36,041 nt of DNA from the NCBI GenBank assembly GCA_017447745.1, contig JAFSMW010000057.1:1-36041 (forward strand), given 5' to 3'. Positions within the stretch are counted from its first letter, which is position 1. Each line of letters begins with the position of its first letter. The notes under the pieces were generated by a model that was not told the origin of the DNA, did no database searches, and was given only the letters and a program-made list of their open reading frames with translations. Made by a program: the position numbers and the translations under genes. Source of the DNA: Thermoguttaceae bacterium (GTDB taxonomy: Bacteria > Planctomycetota > Planctomycetia > Pirellulales > Thermoguttaceae). Shown one piece after another: positions 26,108-32,829 of the stretch.

Positions 26108-26490
26108 AGCCCGGTTCGCGGGCGTGTCGCCCGCCCCCGTAGGCGGGGGAGCCAGTCCGCGCTCCCGCGCGTTTGCCAATAACCGCTCCCGTTGGTCGCT
26201 TGCATCATTCCAAAAACCAAAGAACGTGGAAAGCCAGCCGGAACTTCCGGTTCGCGGGCGTGTCGCCCGCTTCAGGAAACTGGGAACCCCGGAAATCCCG
26301 AGACGCAGAGAAGCCCGCCGGAACGTCCGGTTCGCGGGCGTGTCGCCCGCTTCAGGAAATCGGGAACGAGGGAAATCCCGGGACGCAGAGAGGCTTCGGC
26401 GGCGGACACCGCCGCGAACCGGGCTCAACAGAGTGCAACCGCGGGGCAGAAAGGCTTCGGCGGGCGAAACGCCCGCGAACCGGGCTCAAC
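26108..26490. repeat. REP block A between hsdM and hsdS
   Basis: Five REP-like units fill this gap. Three are in minus orientation, reading CCGGTTCGCGGGCGTGTCGC followed by CCGC (at 26110, 26247 and 26327). Two are in plus orientation, reading GGCTTCGGCGG-hairpin-CCGCGAACCGGGCTCAAC (26392-26429 and 26453-26490). An 80-bp unit is duplicated at about 26287-26367. Stem sequences differ between plus units (CGGCGG-ACA-CCGCCG, CGGGCG-AAA-CGCCCG) but pairing is kept. CCGGAAC/TTCCGG and CCCCCG/CGGGGG mini-palindromes lie between. A frame stays open across the block in line with hsdS, but I do not regard it as coding. Confidence 0.88.
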
Positions 26491-26522
26491 CAGCAGCAAC
26501 ACAACAAACAAAGAGAACAACC

Positions 26523-27803
26523 ATGAACTCAACCATACAAAAACGAATCGAAGCCATTCAAAGCGGAAAAACGCCAAAAGGATACAAGAAAACCAAATGG
26601 GGGATTATACCTGTTCAGTGGGAATATAGAAAAATAAAAGATGTATGTGAGATTAATCCAAGCAGGAATTATAATATTGACTCTGATGTAACATTTATTG
26701 GGATGACAGATGTCAGCGAAGATGGTAAAATCAAAAATCAAAAACAAATTCCAGTTAGCACGGTTTTACCCGGATTAACTCCATTTATGCGTGGTGATAT
26801 TTTAGTTGCTAAAATTACGCCATGTTTTGAAAATGGCAAGGGCGCAAATACATCAACATTGCAAACAGAATATGGTTTTGGCAGTACTGAATTTCATGTT
26901 TTACGCAGTAAAATCCATAACATTTTTTTGTTTTTCCATACGATTTATCCAGATTTTCGTAATAAATTGAAATCAGAAATGACAGGGACAGCCGGTCAAA
27001 AACGAGTCTCAAGCAATTCTATTTCAAATTATATAATTCCCCTTCCTCCTCTTTCCGAGCAGGAAGCAATTGCGGAAATCTTGACTCAGCAGGACAGATT
27101 AATCGATCTGTTACAAAAGCTGATCGACGAAAAGCGTCGTCAAAAGAAATACCTCATGCAAACGCTGCTTACTGGAAGAATTCGTCTCCCGGGATTCAAA
27201 GGGAAATGGAAAACAAAAACGCTGGGTGAAATCGCCAAAAAGAATACAACTAAAAATTTAAACCTTAACTATACAGAAGTTTTCACAAACTCTGCACAAC
27301 ATGGCATTATTCCTCAAAATCAACAATTTGATAAAGATATTGCAAATGTTGAAAATATAGACGGGTATTATATTGTTGAGGCTAAAGACTTTGTATATAA
27401 CCCGCGAATTTCAGTAACCGCCCCATGCGGACCAATCAATATGAATACATTAGGAAAAACAGGGGTTGTTTCACCTTTGTATACTGTTTTTTCTATTCAT
27501 AGCGGCGATGTTGAAATTGGTTTTATCAAGCATTATTTTCAATCATCCATTTGGCATGAATATATGAAAGGTATTGCAAACTATGGAGCGCGACACGATC
27601 GTATGAATATTTCAAACGATGATTTTTTTGCAATGCCTTTACCCCTTCCTCCTCTTCCTGAGCAGGAAGCGATTGCGGAAATATTATCGACGGCAGACGA
27701 GGAGTTGTCGTTACTGGAACGGGAGTTAGAACAGGAGAAGCTCCGCAAAAAAGCTCTCATGCAACTGCTTCTCACCGGTCTGGTTCGCGTTGAAGAACTG
27801 TAG
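26523..27803 (+). CDS. hsdS: Type I restriction-modification specificity subunit HsdS
   Basis: HsdS sets the recognition sequence of the HsdM and HsdR complexes. The 426-residue protein has the full double layout: TRD1 (about 25-170), central helices IPLPPLSEQEAIAEILTQQD to LMQTLLTGRIRLPGF (175-225), TRD2 (about 230-375), and C-terminal helices MPLPLPPLPEQEAIAEIL to ALMQLLLTGLVRVEEL. The two helical regions are close copies, as in a normal bipartite S subunit. The ATG at 26523 begins a typical N-terminus (MNSTIQKRIEAIQSGKTPKGYKKTKWG) behind a weak AGAGAA. Both TRDs are visibly richer in A/T than the helical regions and flanking genes. The gene is flanked by near-identical direct repeats. Confidence 0.95.
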   Translation: MNSTIQKRIEAIQSGKTPKGYKKTKWGIIPVQWEYRKIKDVCEINPSRNYNIDSDVTFIGMTDVSEDGKIKNQKQIPVSTVLPGLTPFMRGDILVAKITPCFENGKGANTSTLQTEYGFGSTEFHVLRSKIHNIFLFFHTIYPDFRNKLKSEMTGTAGQKRVSSNSISNYIIPLPPLSEQEAIAEILTQQDRLIDLLQKLIDEKRRQKKYLMQTLLTGRIRLPGFKGKWKTKTLGEIAKKNTTKNLNLNYTEVFTNSAQHGIIPQNQQFDKDIANVENIDGYYIVEAKDFVYNPRISVTAPCGPINMNTLGKTGVVSPLYTVFSIHSGDVEIGFIKHYFQSSIWHEYMKGIANYGARHDRMNISNDDFFAMPLPLPPLPEQEAIAEILSTADEELSLLERELEQEKLRKKALMQLLLTGLVRVEEL

Positions 27804-27844
27804 CGCTTGGGCGCGCCGGAAATCTTGGACGCAAGGAGAGCCAG

Positions 27845-28113
27845 CCGGAACTTCCGGTTCGCGGGCGTGTCGCCCGCCCCCGTAGACGGGGGAGCCAGTC
27901 CGCGCTCCCGCGCGTTTGCCAATAACCGCTCCCGTTGGTCGCTTGCGTCATTCCAAAAACCAAAGAACGTGAAAAGCCAGCCGGAACGTCCGGTTCGCGG
28001 GCGTGTCGCCCGCTTCAGGAAACCGGGAACGAGGGAAATCCCGAGACGCAGAAAGGCTTCGGCGGCGGACACCGCCGCGAACCGGGCTCAACAGAGTGCA
28101 ACCGCGGGGCAGA
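27845..28113. repeat. REP block B, direct repeat of block A
   Basis: The block holds two minus-orientation units (27854, 27990) and one plus unit (28055-28092). By eye, 27854-28030 aligns without gaps to 26111-26287 and 28031-28113 to 26368-26450, with about seven differences over roughly 260 bases; block A has one extra 80-bp unit. The two blocks lie in the same orientation on either side of hsdS, 1,743 bp apart in the left part. Confidence 0.88.
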
Positions 28114-28150
28114 GGGATCAATCAAGATTTTTCATTCATGGAGTTTAATC

Positions 28151-28795
28151 ATGTCGACTGAACGCAACAACAAAGGCATACACAAACGGAGGGAAATTCC
28201 TCATTGGGATTTTGCTGATGCGGTCCAACATATTTCATTTCGGCTTTCGGATTCCTTATCCCAAAACCAGTTGAATAATCTCAAAAAACAAGTTGAAGAC
28301 AATCCTCCTTCAAGACGCGTTTATTATCTTCATCGTGAAATTGAAGAATGGATTCATCGTGGAATCGGCTCGTGTATTTTGAGAATTCCTGAACTGGCTC
28401 AATGCGTTATTGACTCGTTAAATTTACTCAATGAAAAACGCTATCATTTATATCATTGGGTTATCATGCCTAACCATATCCATGTTTTAATTCGAGTGTT
28501 TCCCCATAATCCAATGTGCGACATTGTGAACTCATGGAAACATTTTACCAGTGTACGTTTTGATGAAATACTGCATAATTTGAAATCGTCAAGACGATTT
28601 CCAGATGGATATATTGAGAATATAATCAATACGTTTCAGGGGAATTATTGGATAATTGACTACTGGGACGTATGCGTTCGAAGTAAAAAACAATTTCAAT
28701 TGGAATCAGACTATATCGCAAACAACCCGGTAAAAGCCGGACTGGTTAAACGACCGGAAGATTATCCCTGGAGCAGTTTTTGCAAAAGAGACTAA
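28151..28795 (+). CDS. REP-associated tyrosine transposase (RAYT)
   Basis: This 214-residue Y1-family transposase has the HUH metal motif in MPNHIHVLI (His109, His111). The RAYT signature follows: WIIDYWDVCVRSKKQF near residues 168-182, ESDYIANNPVKAGLV with probable nucleophile Tyr188, and DYPWSSF. RAYTs are single-copy relatives of IS200/IS605 TnpA that cut single-stranded REP hairpins and are thought to spread them. GGAG at 28139-28142 sets the ATG at 28151; an open frame upstream only reads through repeats. The gene lies inside the restriction operon, with REP units on both sides and the same 11-bp sequence at both edges. It is AT-rich compared with hsdM and hsdR. Confidence 0.9.
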   Translation: MSTERNNKGIHKRREIPHWDFADAVQHISFRLSDSLSQNQLNNLKKQVEDNPPSRRVYYLHREIEEWIHRGIGSCILRIPELAQCVIDSLNLLNEKRYHLYHWVIMPNHIHVLIRVFPHNPMCDIVNSWKHFTSVRFDEILHNLKSSRRFPDGYIENIINTFQGNYWIIDYWDVCVRSKKQFQLESDYIANNPVKAGLVKRPEDYPWSSFCKRD

Positions 28796-28796
28796 G

Positions 28797-28908
28797 CGCG
28801 GGGCAGAAAGGCTTCGGCGGCGGACACCGCCGCGAACCGGGCTCAACAGAGTGCAACCGCGGGGCAGAGAAGCTTCGGCGGCTGGCGCCGCCGCGAACCG
28901 GGCTCAAC
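28797..28908 (+). repeat. REP block C between RAYT and hsdR
   Basis: It begins with CGCGGGGCAGA (28797-28807), then two plus-orientation REP units (28810-28847 and 28872-28908) joined by a spacer GAGTGCAACCGCGGGGCAGA like that in blocks A and B. The second unit has a third stem variant (CGGCGGCTGG, CGCCGCCG) that still pairs. The frame stays open into hsdR, but hsdR has its own ribosome site after the block. Confidence 0.85.
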
Positions 28909-28956
28909 AATGTGTCAGTTCAGGACAAAGAACATTTTTTATCAGGAGAATTTACT

Positions 28957-31900
28957 ATGCCTAACGATCAATGGGAAAACGAAATCAGCCGGGATCCGGC
29001 ATTTGAACTGTTACAAAAAATGGGATATGCGGCGTTGTCGAATGAAGATTGTCGGCTTCAGCGCGGGACGCACTATAACGTTCTGCTTAAAGACGTTCTC
29101 AGAGGTCAGCTGCGGCGTATAAACCGATATTCTTACGGCGGAACGGAAAATGAATTTTCCGCCGCTAATATAGAACGAGCGATTACGGAACTGGAATCGC
29201 CCATTACAGAGGGGCTTGTCAAAAGCAGCGAAAAAATCTATGACGTCCTTCTGTTAGGGAAAAGCTATCCGGAATTCGTCGGCGAAGGAAAAACGCAGCA
29301 TTTCGATTTTCGATTTATTGACTGGGAGAATCCGGAAAATAACGTCTTTCATGTTACGCGCGAGTTTAGCGTCGAATCTCAAGACGGTCGGTTAAATCCG
29401 CGGGTTGACATTGTAGCGTTTGTCAACGGAATTCCTTTTGCCGCGATTGAATGTAAAAATCCGTCGATCCCGCACACAGCCGCTATCGATCAGCATTTAA
29501 GAAATCAAAAGCCGGAATACATCCCGCATTTTTATCGGTTTACTCAAATTCTCATTGCAACAAACAAGAACTCCATTTCCTACGCAACGACCAACACGCC
29601 GAAAGAATTCTGGTCGAACTGGAAAGAGGAGGACGAGAGCTTTTTAAACTCGGAGCTGGAACGTCTGGTTCCTGACCGAACGCCAACCCAACAGGACAAA
29701 ACGTTAATATCATTGCTTACGCCGTCGCGGGCGCTGGAATTGATACGATTTTTTATTCTCTTCGACAGCAACGTCAAAAAGATTTGCCGGTATCAGCAGT
29801 TTTTTGCCGTTCACGCCATTTACAATACAATCAATCAGACGGACGCCAACGGCAACCGTCAAGGCGGGGTCGTTTGGCACACTCAGGGAAGCGGCAAAAG
29901 CCTGACGATGGTCATGCTGGCAAAATATCTGTTGATGAAACTGCCGGACAATCCCCGCGTTGTAGTTGTAACAGACCGAAAAGAGCTTGACAAACAAATT
30001 GCGCGAACGTTTAACAATTCAAGGCTGAAATCCGCCCGGGCGGAAAGCGGCCGCGGTCTTGCCAATCTGCTTAAAGAGAATCACAGCGACGTCATTACGG
30101 CGCTGATCAACAAATTCTCCTGGGTGGAGCAAAACGCAGTAATCAGCCCGTCGCGCAACGTCTTTATTCTGGTTGACGAAAGCCATAGAAGTAACTACGG
30201 TTTATTGGCAACGAAAATGCGAACTGTGTTCCCCAACGGCTGCTACATCGGGTTTACCGGCACGCCGCTGATGACAAGCGAAAAGAATACAATGGCAAAG
30301 TTTGGACGTCTGATTCACCAGTACACCATTCTTGACGGCGTCAACGATAAAGCCGTTTTGCCGTTAATTTACGAAGGTCGTTTTGTCGAACAAACCGTTG
30401 ACAAAACGAGCATCGATATTTGGTTTGAACAAACAACCTCGAATCTGACAGACGAGCAGAAAAATGATCTGAAGCGAAAATGGAGTTCGCTGGAACGCCT
30501 GACGTCCGCGTCTGAACGAATTCGCCGCATTTCGCTGGATATTTACAATCATTTTAATTCCAACGTCAGACACACCGGATTCAAGGCAATGCTGGCAACC
30601 AACTTCAAACGGGACGCCGTCCGCTATCTGAAATGCTTTGAAAGTTTGGGCGATTTGAGGTGCGCCGTTGTTATATCTCAGCCGGATATGCGAGAAAATC
30701 CGGACGAAGACAGCGACGACAAGCTTGTCCATGACTTTTGGTCGCAAATGATGGATTTGTACGGTAACGAAGACAAATACGAATCCGAGATTAAAGACAA
30801 ATTTATCGACGGCGAAATTGACATTCTTATCGTCTGCAGTAAACTGCTGACCGGTTTTGACGCGCCGCGATGTCAGGTTCTGTACATCGACAAAGACCTC
30901 AAAGAACACGGTCTGCTTCAGGCGATTGCCAGAACAAACCGTCTTTTCGAGGGGAAAGAGTATGGACTGATTATTGACTATCGCTGTTTGTTGCAGCAAT
31001 TGGACGATGCGTTAGAAAAATATAGCGGCGCCGGTTTGGAACAGTTCGACGCTCACGACCTCAAAGGCGTAGCTGTCGATATTAATTCCGCCATTCCGCA
31101 GTTGCGAGAGGCGTATACGCGTCTGGACGATCTCCTTTCCGGGGCGTCTGATAAACAGGACGAAGAAGCGGTCGAAGTCTTTCTGGCTGACGAAGACAAA
31201 CGCAAAGACTTTTATAAGCTCGTTTGTCGTTTCGGACAAAAGCTGGCGACGGTTTTTAATTCGCCCCGGGCGTACAATTCCATTCCTCGAGACGAGCTGG
31301 AGAAATACAAGAAGGTTTTCCAATTCTGCTCTAAAATCCGCCGAAGCGTCAAGATTCGGTACTGCGACGCCATCGATAACAGTGAGTACGAATCCATTAT
31401 GCAGAATCTGCTCGACACCTATATGTCTGTAGCAGGTTTGAAACGCATAACCAACCCGGTCAATATTTTTAACCGGGAAGCTTTCGATTCCGAACTGAGT
31501 CAGCTCGGCTCCCCCCGCGCCAAGGCGGACGCCATCGTCCATACGCTTAATAAAAACATTCACGACCGCTACGACGAAAACCCCGCCTTTTACGAGAGCT
31601 TTTCAAAACGAATCGAACAGGTTTTGACCAAGTTCAAAAACAGGATTATCAGCGATTTGGAATACCTGGCTGGCATGAGAAATATTCTGGCGGATTTCTA
31701 CGCCGGGAAATCCAATATTCAATATCCAGACAGAATCAAAAACGACCCTCACGCTCAGGCGTTTTACGGCGTTATAACCTCCATTTTCAGCAACGACGTT
31801 CAACAGAACATTTCCCCGGAACAGTCTGCGGAAATTTCAGAACGCATTGCAAAGATTATTGGCGATCAGTGTCACGTTGACTGGACCAACAACCAGACCG

Positions 31901-32031
31901 TTCACAACCGCATTAAACAGGAAATCGATGATTTGTTATACGAATACGAAGACGCCGGACAGGACATTTCAGCCGAGGTTCACGATAAGATTATCGATAA
32001 CGTGCTGGCAGTTGCTTTGCGGCGGTTTTAG
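28957..32031 (+). CDS. hsdR: Type I restriction endonuclease subunit HsdR
   Basis: HsdR translocates and cuts DNA lacking HsdM methylation. The 1,024-residue protein shows an N-terminal PD-(D/E)xK nuclease (VDIVAFVNGIPFAAIECKN, with ECKN near residue 165). The superfamily 2 motor has Walker A TQGSGKSLTMVM (about 307-318), motif II DESHRS (about 406), motif III TGTPL and motif VI QAIARTNRLFEG. The C-terminal helical assembly domain follows, to the end. All motifs are intact. CAGGAGAA precedes the chosen ATG, so upstream in-frame codons in the repeats are not part of the protein. Confidence 0.96.
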   Translation: MPNDQWENEISRDPAFELLQKMGYAALSNEDCRLQRGTHYNVLLKDVLRGQLRRINRYSYGGTENEFSAANIERAITELESPITEGLVKSSEKIYDVLLLGKSYPEFVGEGKTQHFDFRFIDWENPENNVFHVTREFSVESQDGRLNPRVDIVAFVNGIPFAAIECKNPSIPHTAAIDQHLRNQKPEYIPHFYRFTQILIATNKNSISYATTNTPKEFWSNWKEEDESFLNSELERLVPDRTPTQQDKTLISLLTPSRALELIRFFILFDSNVKKICRYQQFFAVHAIYNTINQTDANGNRQGGVVWHTQGSGKSLTMVMLAKYLLMKLPDNPRVVVVTDRKELDKQIARTFNNSRLKSARAESGRGLANLLKENHSDVITALINKFSWVEQNAVISPSRNVFILVDESHRSNYGLLATKMRTVFPNGCYIGFTGTPLMTSEKNTMAKFGRLIHQYTILDGVNDKAVLPLIYEGRFVEQTVDKTSIDIWFEQTTSNLTDEQKNDLKRKWSSLERLTSASERIRRISLDIYNHFNSNVRHTGFKAMLATNFKRDAVRYLKCFESLGDLRCAVVISQPDMRENPDEDSDDKLVHDFWSQMMDLYGNEDKYESEIKDKFIDGEIDILIVCSKLLTGFDAPRCQVLYIDKDLKEHGLLQAIARTNRLFEGKEYGLIIDYRCLLQQLDDALEKYSGAGLEQFDAHDLKGVAVDINSAIPQLREAYTRLDDLLSGASDKQDEEAVEVFLADEDKRKDFYKLVCRFGQKLATVFNSPRAYNSIPRDELEKYKKVFQFCSKIRRSVKIRYCDAIDNSEYESIMQNLLDTYMSVAGLKRITNPVNIFNREAFDSELSQLGSPRAKADAIVHTLNKNIHDRYDENPAFYESFSKRIEQVLTKFKNRIISDLEYLAGMRNILADFYAGKSNIQYPDRIKNDPHAQAFYGVITSIFSNDVQQNISPEQSAEISERIAKIIGDQCHVDWTNNQTVHNRIKQEIDDLLYEYEDAGQDISAEVHDKIIDNVLAVALRRF

Positions 32032-32064
32032 TTGTCTTCGGGACTGAAAACAGGGAGATTAAAC

Positions 32065-32802
32065 ATGCCTCAAAATTCGCTCAAATCGTCTCCAACGTAT
32101 TGCGTTGTTGAACATAACGGAACAACGGTTTCGTTTATTGTCGAACCCAAACTGGTCAAGAATCTCAATTTGAGAATTCGCCCCGACGGAACTGTACACG
32201 TTTCCGCCAACCCCGACAACTATTCATTGGAAGCAATCCAGAGGTACGTCGTTAGCCGCATGGATTATATTCTTAAAGAACTCCGCCGCATTGAGCAAAT
32301 TAATCAAACCGCCTCTTCACAATTGAAATACGTCAGCGGAGAGACGGTTCGCATTTTCGGACGCGGTCAACGGTTAAAAGTGTCCGTCAGTCCAGAAGAA
32401 AGCGTTCATTCCGACGGGGTGTTCATCTTTTTGAATGTAAAAGACAAAGACGACGTCCAACAAAAAAAGAACCTTTTGGAAAAGTATTTAAATCTGCTGC
32501 GTTTTGAAGCGTTCAGCGAGGCGGTCATCGCCGTTTATCCTAAATTCCGCAAATACGACGTTCCCATGCCAACAATACGCATTCGCGACATGAACACCCG
32601 CTGGGGATCGTGCCAGCCCAAACGCGGGATTATTACGCTCAATTCGCGATTGCTCGCAGCGCCGAAGTCCTGTATTGAATACGTGGTAACGCACGAGTTA
32701 TGCCATTTCCTGTATCCAAACCATTCCAGAGACTTTTATAATTTTATTCAAATTCTCATGCCCGACTGGAAAGAGAGAAAAAAAGTTCTGGAACGGATTT
32801 GA
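32065..32802 (+). CDS. YgjP-type zinc metallopeptidase (DUF45)
   Basis: The 245-residue protein belongs to the YgjP/M48-like group: RIRPDGTVHVSANP near the N-terminus, RDMNTRWGSCQPKRGIITLN in the middle, and the zinc site HELCHFLYPNHSRDFY (about 211-226, two His in HELCH and a third in NHS). Relatives are often encoded beside type I restriction genes, but their role there is not settled. AGGGAGA precedes the ATG, 33 bp after the hsdR stop, so it is most likely the last gene of the operon. The next gene converges on it from the other strand. Confidence 0.88.
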   Translation: MPQNSLKSSPTYCVVEHNGTTVSFIVEPKLVKNLNLRIRPDGTVHVSANPDNYSLEAIQRYVVSRMDYILKELRRIEQINQTASSQLKYVSGETVRIFGRGQRLKVSVSPEESVHSDGVFIFLNVKDKDDVQQKKNLLEKYLNLLRFEAFSEAVIAVYPKFRKYDVPMPTIRIRDMNTRWGSCQPKRGIITLNSRLLAAPKSCIEYVVTHELCHFLYPNHSRDFYNFIQILMPDWKERKKVLERI

Positions 32803-32829
32803 AATACGTGGCGAGGGAATCGCCCTGCC

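Noticed and set aside
26124-26522. Open frame extending hsdS upstream through REP block A
   Set aside because: The extension only translates G/C-rich repeats, and a normal HsdS N-terminus begins at 26523.
27935-28150. Open frame extending the RAYT upstream
   Set aside because: It reads through REP block B; GGAG at 28139 fixes the start at 28151, where RAYT homology begins.
26108-28908. CRISPR array
   Set aside because: Repeats are palindromic, occur in both orientations, and have no regular unique spacers; no cas genes are near.
28780-28956. Open frame extending hsdR upstream
   Set aside because: It encodes REP sequence and overlaps the RAYT stop; CAGGAGAA sets the start at 28957.
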